From Gnetum montanum (lineage: Eukaryota; Streptophyta; Gnetopsida; Gnetales; Gnetaceae): a DNA stretch of 64,000 nucleotides. Every line of letters starts with the position of its first letter. Within the stretch, counting starts at the first letter, position 1. The notes under the pieces are model-generated. The model did no database searches, was not told the DNA's origin, and was given only the letters and a program-made list of their open reading frames with translations. Where the stretch lies: NCBI GenBank assembly GCA_015680685.1, contig MNCI01033529.1, positions 950,636 through 1,014,635 of the forward strand. The letters run 5' to 3'. Both the position numbers and the translations under genes were made by a program. Below, piece by piece: positions 44,773-58,267 of the stretch.

Positions 44773-46339
44773 GACATCTGGAGGATTGGCTTGAGAGATG
44801 TCAACAATGAATATGAAATGCCATGGTGAACATGATACTAACACTGCTTGTCAGTGCCCAATTAGGCAACGCTTCACTATGCTTGAGAGTGCCAAGGGAA
44901 TAAAGTATGATAAGGAATAGGTTAGGGAGATGGATCAAGGGACAACAAGTGGGAAGGATGTTCATTTTACATGTGGTTGTAAGATGCAGCATTATGATGG
45001 CTTGTTACCAAAGCATGATCTCTCATTAGAGTGCTTGTGAGGGGAGTCAATATGTAGAGATGGCCTACCCTTAGGATTTTGACCTCTAGGTGGAGTGCTT
45101 GTGAGATGGTTGATCTACAATTGGACCAGTTGTAAAATGACAACTATGTTATTTTACTTGGGCACTTGTTTCATCCTATTTTTATTTTGCTCTTGGCTTT
45201 ATTTTTTTCTTATCTTTCTCTTTTTCTTCCCTCTTTTGCTTTATTGTTTCTTTCTTTTTCTTTTTTTTTCTCTCTTTTTTTTTAAGAAGAAGAAGATGTT
45301 TTGTTGCCAAGCAGACTATGTGCTGTGTAATGAAGTTTTCTTAGAAGTAACCACATCACATCTTTAGAATAGGTATTTCCTCCCCAAGATGAGTTATGTT
45401 ACATCCACTTGGGCTTTGACTAGCCCACAAACACTCCCCAGGACACAAGCTATGTTATGTTCATCATGGATTCTATAGTTGACTAAAAGAAGGGTGTTAT
45501 ATGCATCAGTCAAGCTTGCAAGGATTATGAAAAAATGTAAAGCAAAGGGGAAATGCAACTAGTCTATAATGAAATAATGGGGATGTGCACTCTTAAGTAG
45601 CTTAGCAAGTCAAAGTGAACACATTGGAGCAATGCAGTGACTTGCTAGCATGATGAAACACACCCTTGAACAACATCAGTGAGGCTTCATCCTACAAATG
45701 CAACATAGAGAAAACAAGATAGACAACCACCATGCAAGATGAAGGTGAAGTCCTATTTGCAAGGTCACTACAAGGGCCGTGAGTATTGCATTAGTTGTAG
45801 GTGCATGTAGTATCCAAAGTAGGAAGGCCAATGTGGGCACTAGTTATGGTAGGATGCAAAAGCTCCAATACCCATACCAAAAGTGAGCATCCAAGTGGCT
45901 AAAGGCATTAGCGATGTAGGTGCTCAAGAGTTCTCACCAAAGATAGAAGCTAGAAAACCTAGTAGCATGGCAAAGAATCACACTGTTGGATGTTGTTTTG
46001 GGCTTAATAAATGATGAGGGCTAGAGGATGGAAATGCTATGGCTAGGCCATAGTACCTTTGATTCTCCAACGAGTGATGTTGATGGTGAAAGCTTTAGCC
46101 AAGATGATTTTTGGTGATGGTGGTAGCTTCAAAATGTTAGCAAGATGCTAAGGACAATGACACTACAAATGTTTCAAAGGATTTTTTCTTGATGACATGA
46201 ACTTCATTTTGAGACTACAACATCCCATCCCATCCTGCCCGAGAGGTGTGAGTAGGTGATGAAGGATTGGAAGTAGTCATGCTCACTTATCTGCAAAACT
46301 ATGTGTGTTGAACTAGGGATGCTAAATTGCAACCCCAAT
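44773..46339 (-). other. 3' region of copy A, noncoding
   Basis: This stretch lies between the repeat array and the polypurine tract on the - strand and has no supported reading frame. A long pyrimidine run at 45170-45290 (polypurine on the element's sense strand) has a counterpart at 53585-53660 in copy B. Confidence 0.5.
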
Positions 46340-46765
46340 TTTAGGCCTTGGGAGACTGCATGCTATGCTAGTTTAAGGTCCTAGCAAACTGTGAACCTAG
46401 TTTAAGGTCTGGGCAGACCATCATGTGCTAGTTTAACCTCCTAGTAGACCATTGTGCTAGCTTAATGTCATAGCAGATGGTGGATGGATAGTTTAAGATC
46501 ATAGCAGACCATGCTATGGCTGCTAGTTTAATGTCATAGCCTAGGGGGACATTCTATGCCAGTTTAACATCATGGTAGAGGTTCTATGCTAGTTTAACAT
46601 CATAGTAGACATTCTGTGCTAGTTTAACATCATAGTGGATGTTTTGTGTCAATTTAACATCATAGTAGATGTGTTGTATTAATTTAACATCATAGTTAAC
46701 ATTCTATGCCAATTTAACATCATAGTGGATGTTCTGTACTAGTTTAACATCATAGTAGACATGTG
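46340..46765 (-). repeat. 3' region tandem repeat array (copy A)
   Basis: Units read TGCTAGTTTAACATCATAGTAGACATTC on the + strand. The reverse complement (GTCTACTATGATGTTAAACTAGCA) is the CpG-depleted form of the + array unit. A donor-like AAAG/GTAAGC (- strand) sits at its upstream edge near 46770. Confidence 0.88.
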
Positions 46766-46805
46766 CTTACCTTTATTTGTCATTGGCATGGCATTGCATA
46801 GTAGG

Positions 46806-49800
46806 CATAGTATGACTATAGGTATGAATGGTTAATTGGATTAACAAACCCATTATTGTCTAGATCAGCAAGCTTGAATGCTAAATTTTCATAGGCCTTT
46901 ATGACCAAGAAGGACCCTTCCCATTTAGCTGAGAATTTGTCTATGAACTCATGAATGACCTTGAGGACCAGGTCCCCCTTCTTGATCAAGCATTGATGTT
47001 GATTGCGACAGTGCTTTTTCCATTTCTTTTCTTGGTACCACTAGATGTGATTAATTTTTTACATGCACTCCTCCTCTATAGAGTCAAGGTCAATGGTTCT
47101 CAACTTGTTGTTCTAAACCTCATCAATGAAGCTCCAAAGTATCATACAGAGCAATGTGACCTGCAATTCAAGAGGCAAAATTGCTTCAAATCCATACATA
47201 AGACTATATGGTGTCTTACCTATTGCTATTATGTGTTCCATATAGTAGGCCCATAATGTGTAGACTAGTTGTTCATGCCATCATTACTTGTTGTTGCTAA
47301 GTATCCTCTTTAGAAAGTTGACAATGACTTTTTTCATAGCCTCTACTTGGCCATTCACCTGTGGGTAGTAGAATGATGAAAAGGAATTTTTAATGCCAAG
47401 GTGTTCATAGAAGGCTTTAGTTTCTACACTGCTAAATTGTTGCTGATTGTTTGTGACTATAGTCATGGGTAGACAAAATCAGGTCACTATGTTGTCTAGA
47501 AATAAATTTGCAGACCTATTGTGATGTTGTCTTCCTAAGGGAAATGGCTTCAACCCACTTGGTAAATTATTTAGTTGTGATTATGATGAAGCTATATCCT
47601 ACAAAATACTTAGGTGTTATACGTCCTATGATATCCAATCCCTAACATTGGAATGGCCATGTGATCTATGTAGTATGCAGTTCAATGGATGGCACATGCA
47701 TTAGGTTTTCATGTCATTGACACACGTCACAAATTTGGACCTTGGAAATGCAATCACACTCCATGTAAGATGAATAATAACCTATACGTATGATTTTTGT
47801 TGACATTGCCCTAGGGGCTATGTGGCCTCCACATAGTCCCTCATGGACTTGATTGATGATCATTTGTGCTTCACTATTGCTAACGCAAGTTAATAGTATT
47901 ACATCATAGGATCTATGACACAAGGTGCTATCACCTACGAGGACGTACTATTGTGATCACTTTTGTATTACATATTTTAGGGTAGACATCATATTTTGCA
48001 TTGGCTCTCCCTGTTGGAGGTATGTCTTAATATCATCATACCACTCTTGGGCATCAGCTGTGCTTATCACATCTACAGCTGCAACGCTTGTTGTTTGAGT
48101 TATAGGTTCAGTGCAATCCACTATCAAAGTAGGCAATACAAAAAACATGTTAGGTACTATTCTTAAGGTTAAAGTGGCTAATGCATTAGCAATGGCATTT
48201 TCATTACAGAAAATGTGTTGGACATCTACAGTTGCAAATTGTTTGAGCAAGTGTTTTTCCAAATCACAATAAGGTTGTAAATGTTGTGCCTTGTAAGCAT
48301 AAACCTCTATAACTTGGTTGAACACAAGCTGCGAATCACCTTAGATTATTATACTTTGGATTCTTAATTTACAAGCTACTAAGACACCTCTAAGGAGACC
48401 TTCATACTCCACTAGGTTGTTTGTGCAAGGAAATGCAAAGTGCTATGTGAAGGATCAAATCTCCTTGGAGGGAAACATAATAACGATGACAACACTACCA
48501 CCTTATGTGGTTAAAGCATCATCAAAGTGTAAGATTGTCTCAAAGTTTGTAGCCACTTGGCTTATGCTATTGACATGCTCATCCAGAAATTCCAGATCTA
48601 TTGTTGTTTGATCATCTATGGGTGAAGCCGTGAGTTGTGCAACTATTGCTTAACCTTTTGTGGATGCTTATGCTATGTAGTGCAAGTCGAACTCCATGGT
48701 TATTTCCTTCCATTGTGCAATTCGACTACTTTCCTATATATTCATAGTAATCACCCAGAGTACATTTCTTTTGCACATAATATTAACCTAACTATCGAAA
48801 AGATAAAGCCTCCATTTTTTGAGTGCAAAGCTAAGGCAAGATATTTCTTCTCTACATCATTGTATTTTGCCTTGTGGGCCACTAGCACATGGCTTAAGTA
48901 GTAACAAGGACCTCCAGGCCATCATCTCACTCTTGGAAAAGCAGAGAAGCAATGGACATTTTTTAGGTTGCAAGGTAAATGTAGAATGACTTATCTTCTT
49001 ATGGAGGATAGACTATTGAACGTTGAGCTAGCCCCTTTTTAAGGTTTTCAAATGCCTCTTAGCATTGAGCTTTCCACTCAAATTGGATCCCCTTTTTGAG
49101 CAAATGTTGCATTGGCTACAACTTATTGATCAACCTGGTGATAAACCTATGTATGAATTGTAATCTACCTTGTAATCCACGTAGCTCCTTAAGGTTTGGT
49201 GGTGGCACTAATTTGGTGATAACCTTAACCTTATCAAGGTCTACATGTATGCTTGCTTCTAATACTACAAAGCATAGCATGTGATCGGTTTTAACACCAA
49301 AGACACACCTTTTGGGGTTTAGCCTAAGGTCATATCTAAGGCAACATTTGAGGATGTGGTCCAAATCATCCGCATGGTCATGAGCTAGCTTAGACTTAAT
49401 TGCTATATTTTCAACATAGTCATTGACAATGTCTAGTACATAATCACTAAAGATATATGTCATCACACATTGGTAGGTTGCTTCTGCTTTCTTTAGTCCA
49501 AAGGACATCACTTTATAGCAAAATGTACCCTAAGGGGTTATGAAGGTGGTGTTAAGTTGGTGCTCTGGGTTGATCTAAATTTGGTTATACCTTGAGAACC
49601 CATCCATAAAGGACAACAAGGCATGACTAGTCGTAGTATTGATGAGTTGGTCAATACTAGGCAATGGGAAGTCATCTTTGATGGTTGCCTTGTTTAAGTC
49701 TTGAAAGTCTATACAAATGCATATGCTCCCATTTTTCTTAAGGAAAACTAATTCTTCAAATCCTAATCAACATAGTCAACAAATCAGATGAAACTAGCTT

Positions 49801-50290
49801 TGTAAAGCTTAGTGATTTCATCATAAACTACCAATGCCACCTCAAGCTTGACTTTGCGAGCTTTCTATTTAATTGATTTTATGAGAGGATTAAGGATAAT
49901 GTTGTGTTGTGTTACATGAGGGTCCATGCTTGGCATGTCCTTGTACGACCATGTAAACACCTTAACATTATCGTTGAGAATTTTAGAGATGCTTTGTTTG
50001 ATTTGAGGCTCTAACAAGGAACTAAGTTTCAATGTCTTTGCCTCACCTTTACATGTTACTACAAGGACTTCTATGAGAGGATCCTTAGTTATGTCACCTA
50101 CCTCTAGGTCTAGAGGTCTAACTAGATGGGCTGGCCAGTCTAGAGATGTCTCTATGAATGCTACATTTGTATCATAAGTCATAGGCTCAAAGTCTAGTAG
50201 CTCAGTGTTTACGCATCTCATGGAATCATCATAAGGTCCAGTTAAGACCAAGGGCTAATGAAGATGCTCATATGCATTCATTTTGCAATC
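46806..50290 (-). pseudogene. Copy A: pol (- strand)
   Basis: The start is placed at the acceptor-like TTTTGGTAG/GATTGC. The order on the - strand is the RT N-terminus (PLDLEVGDITKDPLIEVLVV), RT core with the active site changed to YVEN, RNase H fragments (QPYCDLEKHLLKQFATVDVQ), the integrase HHCC part (GHIAPRAMSTKIIRIGYY) and VTNNQQQFSS in the DDE region, then an NPINH-like end. Many stops and frameshifts are present. This copy is much more diverged than the + copies. Confidence 0.85.
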
Positions 50291-50728
50291 CTACCAAAAT
50301 CCTACAAAACAACTAGAAAAATGTCAAGTGACACCTGTCTTAATAAGGCAATGCATAAAATAAGAAAGACAATGTTATGAAAATTCACCTAATTGTGCAA
50401 TTTTTGGATCAGATAAGAAAGTATGTAAACTAATTTTAGTGTCTTAATTGGCCATAAAGTTGTTAATTTAAGGTCATAGTGGACCATGGTTTATGTGAGA
50501 AACATTGAAGGTTTTAAATGTGGGGTTACGCTAGGCATTTATTGGGTAATTAGAAAAAATGCAAAAAAAATTTCTAAGTATGGAGACACTAGAAAAGTTA
50601 GAAAAAATTTTCTAACTCTGGGTGCTATGCTCATCTCGTGTTATGCATAGGACATGGGACAATCCCATGTTATGCATGGGACATGGGACAAGCCTTAAGA
50701 GGGTAACATGTCCTTTAACTCGAAAGGA

Positions 50729-50881
50729 TATAAATAGGAGTTTTACCATAGCAAACCTTTCATTTTCAATGTTATAGCAAATAGTCACTAATCATAACAC
50801 AACTAAGACGAAGGAAGATAGAGCGTAGCAATGAAAAAAGGGAAGCTAGATCATAATGAAGACAAAGAAGAAAGAAAGAGC
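50729..50881 (+). promoter_or_regulatory. Copy A: antisense gene promoter and leader remnant
   Basis: TATAAATA at 50729-50736 on the + strand corresponds to the antisense TATA boxes of copies 1, 2, 3 and B. About 145 bp of leader follow. The LTR-M2 boundary at 50882 then falls where the antisense ATG would be, so the coding part is deleted along with gag-pro. Confidence 0.55.
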
Positions 50882-53214
50882 TGTAGCAACTAAAAATGTT
50901 GATGGCTGGAACACTGAGAGGTTATCAAGCATACAGCCTAACCTAGGATCTACGCAAGGGCCATGTTGGAGTAAACGGAGGCCGAGTGCCCTGAATGGTC
51001 TAGTTGATTAGATAGGAACTTAATCGATGTATAATAACCTTTCGTAAAAAAATGTTTTCAAGATATTATGTATAACTTAGGTGATAAATGTAAAATGATA
51101 AGCAATGATGCAAGATATGGTGATAGCAAAGAAAAATGAAATAGGCTTGAGCAAGAGAGTGCACCACCCAAGATCAGGGAATTTGATCTTTATTTGACTA
51201 GAAGGTATACAACTAATGCATAGTGTGGACGGGCATAGCTTACAAAAAAATAGTATTATCATAGGTCTTGGAATACTACCAGTGGCCTGCTAACAAGGAC
51301 TGATGAGCCAATGCTTACTAGGCTAAAAGAGATCAGGAGGTGCTACTGCTGGGGTTTGCTACTTGTTAACTATCCACTTGCCAGTCTCCTCACCAAAGCC
51401 AATTGCCAAAAAGCCAAAATGCCAAAATTCCAATCATAAGAAACCCAAGTCTGAAAGCTAGAAAATGCCAAAATTCAACCCTTTGAATGTTTCTCTCCAA
51501 GGTATTTATAGAGCCAAAAGTAGGAGAGAAATGTGGTTTGGATGCCACTTGTCCTGGGTCCCATGTGGTGCAAACGTGAATGTGCCATACTGCTATGTAG
51601 TGCTACACTGTAGTGTTATGCTGGCATGCTATGCTGTAGATGTAATGTTGAACATGAAACCTATTGTGGTATGACCATACTGTTCAAGTTGCATGTGCCA
51701 AAATCTAGAAAACTACCATGTTTGTTATAAAAAAATGCCAATAGTGGATGCAAAGTGAAGCCTATACTCCAGGACTACATCTTCCCTACTCTTACGAGTA
51801 GGGTCAAGTGTAGGGACAACTTTGGGAATAATCAGGGGGATGCAAAACAAGGAAAACTTGATGATCCTATTTGTTGAAGAGATGCTAGGATGGGAGTGAC
51901 CATAGCCAACAAGTTTTGGAGCTAACTGGAGACATCTTGATGATTTCACACAATGGTTACACTACTTACATTGCCCAATGTATCGGATTAGCGTAAACAC
52001 TCATACACTACACTATGTTACAGTGTGTAGCATAGCTACCAGTCTTGAGAGAAATTTTACCTAAAAGCTGAGAATACCTATCTAAGGCCTAGCTAGGTAA
52101 GCAACCTCTACAATTGATAACCCTACCTTCCATGTTGAAAGGTCCTGGAACCTGCAGAGTTCATCCTTGGGACACTTTTGTGCTTTATGTCCTTGCTATG
52201 CTATGCTATGCTATGTAGCATAGCATAGTGTAGCAACCAGTGTGACATGAATTCTTGTTTGAACTACAACAATTTTCGAAAAGCTTTGCTTAGAACCTAC
52301 GAGTAAAGTGGGACAAGCAGTCTTGGAGGTTGAAGCATGGCCAAGTGTAATTCTTTTGCTAGAACCACTTGGTAGAGGACCTTTGTGTATTCTATCCTTG
52401 CTACATTATGCTACACTACATAGTGTAGCACAACATAGCACTTGATTTGGCTTGGATTTTGACTTAACTTGCAAACATTTTATCACAGGATGTCAGTCAT
52501 GTCTTAGTGTGGTAGCAAAGCAAGTATGCTTGATGGTTAAAGCATGGGCAACCATGTTTACTTTTTCAAAATAGCCTAAGAGGGAACATTGCCACATAAG
52601 CAACCTGCTATGCTATGTAGCGTAGCATAGAGTAGCACTTAGATGAAGATGAATTTTGATGAAACTTATCACATTTTTGTTGCATCGTGTTGCTCAATCA
52701 TCAAGGATGAAGTGGGGTAGATGCCTTGGAGGGTTGATTCATTATCAATCTACCTCTTTGGTGCCTGATCAGTCTTCTCAAGGCCTACTATGCTATGTAG
52801 CATAACATAGCATAGAAGGTCTCATAGTTAGAAAAGTTATCGAACTATTTTTCCCATCCTGAATAGTTTTGGGAGCTCCTAGCATGGTCCCTAGGTGGAC
52901 TGTCAGCCAAGTCATGTGTCAAGATGGGCAAGCTAGAGGGTGTAGCAAGCCTATCAGCCTAGGAGATAGAAAATTTTCCAGACTGTATAGTCTACCCCTA
53001 GTGCCTCTTTCATGCAAGTTGGCCTCATGGCTAGGTGCCATGTTGACTGTGCTATGAAGGATGGCAGGTAGGCTCAAAAGTAACTTTGCAAGCATTAGGA
53101 CTTCTAGGGTACCATGTCATCTATATGGTCCATCATGACATCATGCTTGCGGGGATACTTACCCAAATTCTAGGACTACTAGATCATGAGAGTCCCAAAA
53201 TTTATGGTGTTTCA
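50882..53214 (-). mobile_element. LTR-M2, shared by copies A and B (- strand)
   Basis: About 2.3 kb, running on the - strand from the polypurine tract at 53215-53230 to an end reading GTTGCTACA at 50882. An inverted TATAAATA lies at 51504-51511. Palindromes such as TATGCTATGTAGCATAGCATA are frequent (for example 52195-52235, 52612-52635, 52790-52815). It is longer than the + LTRs. Confidence 0.78.
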
Positions 53215-53230
53215 ATGGCCCCTCTTTGTT

Positions 53231-54649
53231 GACGTCTGGAGGATCTGCATAAGAGACATTGATAAAGAATACAAAACACCATGAAGAATAAGATACCAAC
53301 ACTGCTCTTTAGTGCCCACTCAGATGATTCTTTACTATATTTGAGAGTGCTTAGAGGGTGATATAGGATAAGGGATAAGGGATGAATTTGAGTAAATAGG
53401 TTCAGGGAAGAAATGGAGGTAGAATGCTATGCCATGGAAACTATTGCCATAGTGTGATCCCTCATTGGAATGCTAATGAGGGAGTCAGCACGTATGGGTG
53501 TTTTTTTCTTTGGCCTTTGACCTCTCATCAGAGTGCTTAGAGATGGTCAACTTATGGTCAAACATGATTGCAAAGTAGCTTTTGTGCCATTTTTTAGGCA
53601 CCTTTTTTTTAGCCTTTTTCATTTTTTCTCTTTTTCTTTTTTGTGCTTTTTCTTTGCTGCATACCCACGTTTACCTACAAACAACATTTTTGTTGTTGCA
53701 GGACAAGTGTTTCCTCCCTAAGATGAGTTGTGCTATATCCATGTGGGGCATTAACCTACCTACAAATGCTTCCCATGGTGCAAGTTATGTTACGCCCATC
53801 ATGGACTTGGTGGTTTGGCATGTGAAAGGGCTTTATGTGCATCAAGGAAGCTTGCAAAGAGGATATGAAAAATTGTGGGTATAGGGAATGGAGGCTAAGT
53901 TGGCTAAAGGGAGAGTAGGGTATGCACTCCCAAGTAGCTAAGCTAGTCAAAGTGGCCACTTCAAAATAGTGTAGTGCCTTACTCTCGCGGTGGAACGCAT
54001 CTCTGAATGATGCCATCTTGGCTTTTTTCCTACAAACGCAATAGAGAAAAAACTAGAAAAAACAACCATTAATTGATGTAAGGGCAAAGTTCAGTCTACT
54101 CAGGACATTGCCAGGGTGGCAAGTGTTGTGTCTAACATGTGCAATGTCTAAATCAGGAAGGCTAGCATAGGTTTTGACAATGGTAGGCTAGAAAGGTTAG
54201 CGTCGAAGACGCTAGGAGAAATGGTGATGCATGTGCTTAGGATTCCTCAGCCAAGGAAAACACCATGTAGTCTAGCTACAAGGTTAGAAGCATAATAGCT
54301 GAATTCCTTTTGGACTCAAATGATGGTAAGGGCTAGAGGATAGCAACCTTGTGGCTGGGCCACAGTAGTGCTGGGACTCCAGCAGTAGGTGCTGATAGCA
54401 AGAGCTATGACTAGGATGACTAGCTATGGTAGCGATAGCTCCAGAAGGTCAACAAGATGTTAAATGACATCTTTGGAAGATCAAAAAGATTCCATGGGTA
54501 AGGATGTTTCATGTGTTCTAGAGGGTTCTTTCTTAACAATGTGAAATTCATTCTGGAACTACAACGTCCCACCCCATGTTGTCCAAGAATTTTGAAACCA
54601 TGCACACTCATTTATGATGTCACATGTGTGAGCTGGGAGGCATTGCACT
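53231..54649 (-). other. 3' region of copy B, noncoding
   Basis: Homologous in layout to 44773-46339, with the pyrimidine run at 53585-53660. No supported reading frame. Confidence 0.5.
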
Positions 54650-54935
54650 GTGAACCTAGTTTAAGATCTTGTTAGACCATTTGATGCTCTAGTTTAAAGT
54701 CCCAGTAGACCGTGATGTGCTAGTTTATGATTCTAACAAATTGTTGTGCTAGTTTAACATCATAGCGAACAGTGGATGGCTAGTTTACAGTCGTAGTGGA
54801 CTATGTTGTGGGTGCTAGTTTTACGTCATAGCCCAAGGACATGCTATGCTAGTTTATCATCATAGTAGACATTTTGTGCTAGTTTATAGTCATAGTAGAC
54901 TATCTGTGCTAGTTTTACATCATAGCAGACATTCG
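54650..54935 (-). repeat. 3' region tandem repeat array (copy B)
   Basis: About nine CpG-depleted units of the TAAACTAGCA family, with a donor-like GAG/GTAAGA on the - strand at the upstream edge near 54935. Confidence 0.85.
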
Positions 54936-54971
54936 TCTTACCTCACTTCACATTCAATGTGATCCTTTACA

Positions 54972-55092
54972 TTAAATGTAGTATGGCTTGAGGTATAAGT
55001 GGTTGACAGGATTTGCAAACTTGTTACCATCTGCATCGGCTAATTTGAATGCCCCATTTTCATAGGCTTTCATGACTATGAAAGGGCCTTCT
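54972..55092 (-). pseudogene. Copy B: integrase C-terminus, separated by the insertion
   Basis: On the - strand this reads an integrase tail ending PVNHLYLKPYYI and TAA at 54972. It continues the frame interrupted at 58268, and both flank the 3.2-kb insertion. Confidence 0.8.
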
Positions 55093-58000
55093 TGTTGGCA
55101 CATTTGGCCATTTCATGGAGTAGGCTGGTAAGGTTAAATTGGTTAAAAGTTCTTGGAGAAGTGTCTTAAGTTTGGGTTTGAGATGAAAAAAAAGAATAAG
55201 TGAACAAAAGGCATTCCTTTAATTTAAAAATAAAATATTAGAGCACCATTCCTATAGCAAGCTTACAAAGCCCTGCTGATAAGTATAGAATCACCAATGT
55301 GTTGTTCTACCATTATAATTTATTATGATCCACTAGGATTTACGGATGAATAGCCTGATAATTGCAAGTTCAGCAGTCTGGTGTAGGGTGAAGTTATTTC
55401 TCCTGTGAAATTCAGGAATATATTGTTTAAAATTTCATGGCTAAGCATGATATTTTTCTCTGTAATAAAAAGGAGAAAGTGAAATTTTGCAAAACATAGG
55501 AGGTGCTTTGCATTATTGCAAGGGACCATGGTATGTGAACCAAATTTTGCGATACCAATCAAAAACTGAGTATAGCAATCCATTATTCCACAGCATAATT
55601 CCAAATAATACCTTGCAAAAAGAAAAATTCATGTAAAAAGGCAGAAATAGGATTATTCAAGGGTTGCGCTAGCGCTTCATCACTGGAATTCCAATTCTCC
55701 ACGACCATTTCTACATTGTAAAATTTAGAAAATAAAAATAAAAATCTGCAGCGATGAGAGCGAGAAGGGGCCTCCGAAATGGCACTGTGTACAAAAAATG
55801 CAGCAACAGCAAATGAAATGTGGATATTTATTTAACAATAGTGTTGTACAGAGACTTAATAAATGTGATGTGCCTAAGGAGGATGCACAAGAATTTGTAA
55901 GAAGGAGGATCTGCTCTTCTTCAAGACGTTAGCCCTGGAAGCCATTAACGTAGAGGAGGTGTTCTTGTGCACTCTCGCAGAAATTTACCACATCATTAAG
56001 CGGAAGGTTATGGTAGCTAAGCAAAATAGAGGAGAGGATAGAAAGCCCAACCATGCTGCACTCACCAGCCGTAGCAGTTTCAGTTGTGCGGGCTGCAACG
56101 GTTCTGAAGGTTCTTGCGGTTTCACTGGATGTAGATCCATAATACATTTGCCCCTAGTTCTACGATCAATGACAATGGTGGTGACGATTCAAGAAAAAAT
56201 TTAAAAAACGTAGGAAGGCCTAACCCAATTTGGAGCAAAACAAAAATCCCAGATGCAGTGGCAGAGCCTTCTCCTGCGGTGGCAATTGGTTACGATTTTG
56301 CAAGGCCTTATTGTGTGGTGGCAATTCAAACATACGGTTTTGGTTGATAAAGCACTTTGGATCCTGGTTAGAACATGTGTCGGTTCTTATAGGTTTTGTG
56401 CAGAGATAAGAGAAAGAAGAAAACGAACCAGCCGATTATGCCTGCTGTTCTGGAACTGTTGCTGATTATCTACGCGATTTACCAGGGAAGACGAAGAAGA
56501 ATTATTTTAAGCAAGATGTATATAAAATTATTTTATTACTACCACTCGTTTTATGAAAGCATCGGGTGGTTAAAATATCTAACAAATTAATCAACATATA
56601 TACATATATATAGATATAATAACCATTAATGAAGTACCTATAGTGTGAAGTCCTGGTTTAAAAACTTGCCTTTAATTATCCCAAGTCTTAAAATATTATT
56701 TTAAAACATTATTTTATATAAGTTACTACTCATAAAAATATTTTCAATATTGATGTTAAAATATTTATTTGTAATATCACATTACATTTAATATAATATT
56801 TACAAATATTAATGATAGCATAAATTTCTCCTAATTCTATGTATAACTTCCTAACTCCCTAACTACATAACTTTCTCCTAACTTGTTGAGCAAGTAATCT
56901 CCTAATTGGTTGGCCAAGTTACTTGGGAGAGAAGTTAGGTGAGATATTTTTGAGTATGTCACTTCCCTACCTACCTTTGAACCCTATAAAAAGGCTTCAG
57001 GGGAGAAGGAGGAAAAGGAGGAGGAGGACTTTTGGGAGGTCTCATACATCACACTTTTGAGAAGACATTGGGATCACACTTGGGCTCTCACTTGGAGACA
57101 CACTTGGGGTCTTGAGAAGAGCTTTGTAAAGAAGAAATTGTGAACAATTGCTTGTAAGATGGCTTGCTAGAGTAAATACTTCAGCCTCTTTTTCATGGTC
57201 CTATGAGTTATGTATTTTATTTTTTGTTTTGTTTAAATTGTTTAGCTAGTTGTTTAGATAGTATCATCCTTGGCAAGTAATTTTGGAATTTTTAGATTGC
57301 TCTTACTATTCTTGTTGCTCGATAGAAATTTCTATTAAAATTTTTCCATAGAAGCACTTGTGTTTAAAAGCCTTAAGAGCATTTTAGTAGTAAATTTTGT
57401 TATTGTGCAACGTATACAAACTACTATTGGGATTGTTGTAAGAGAGCCTCTATTTGTAGTTATGCCATTGAACAATTTAGTAGTCAAGAGGGTTCAGAAA
57501 ATCTTTGGTATTTTGATGGGACCAGAATAGCTTCTTTTTATCTTTAAAGTGAATTTCCATGGTATTTCAATCGGAAATTGTCAAGTTTTTCAAAGGTTCT
57601 GTTTGAATGCAATCGTTGACATCTATTATCTAGTCAAAATGAAGTCTCGTACGTGGTAGTTTACGCAACAATTTTTGGTAGCATAGTAGGATTGTCTTGA
57701 AGAAATTGTTTGTTTAAGCCTTGGAAGTTTGAACAATTCGTAGATATTGAATTTGGGATAGCTTTATTGCGAAGTGTTTACTCGTGTCATTTTACCTTGT
57801 TTAAATATTTGAGGTCTACACAAATCTGTTTTCCTTTCTTTTCTATCTATTTCCATCGAATCTTGCTCTATTTCTAGTTTTCTTGTGGAACTATCTCTTT
57901 CTCTGGAGAAAATTAGGAGTAGATTGTGGAGTTGTGCTCAAATGTTTTTGCAAAATTTTATTTGTTACAAGTAGGTATTATAAGGACCGTGTAGACTAGG

Positions 58001-58267
58001 CAATTGAACAAAATAGGAAACTTTCAACAACTCACAGTACTTGGCAAAGTTGGCTGATTCTCTTTAAAGTAAGTCATTTGTAGTTTACACATAACGTAAT
58101 CTTTACATTTCACACAACCGCATGCCGCAACAGCACACACACATACTCAAATTAACTACTGAGTTTATTTGGAGGTATCTAGGCCTTGGTGTTGCCAGAG
58201 ACCAGCAGGCACCTAAATCCTGTTCGAGGACACTCGTTGGCAGTTGCGTCCCAAACGGTCGCCAACA
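55093..58267. mobile_element. 3.2-kb insertion in the copy B integrase
   Basis: The ends are a 7-bp inverted repeat (TGTTGGC at 55093, GCCAACA ending at 58267). The flanks are CTTCT (55088-55092) and CTTCC (58268-58272), a 5-bp target duplication with one mismatch. Copy A shows CTTCC uninterrupted at this place. The TG...CA ends and 5-bp duplication suggest an LTR-type or retroviral-integrase insertion. A TATA-like CCCTATAAAAAGG near 56985, followed by a purine-rich stretch, could be an R/U5-like promoter. I found no transposase or pol, and the left end does not match the segment starting TGTTGAGCAAG near 56886. It is probably a non-autonomous or rearranged element. Confidence 0.7.

Noticed and set aside
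45170-45367. A hydrophobic Phe/Leu-rich frame resembling a membrane protein
   Set aside because: It is the translation of a pyrimidine tract (TTTCTTTTTCT) and has no support from the equivalent tract in copy B.
52195-52235. A microsatellite or protein-binding array at TATGCTATG
   Set aside because: I treated it as part of the LTR palindrome family because equivalents occur in all LTRs at comparable places, so it is not a separate microsatellite.
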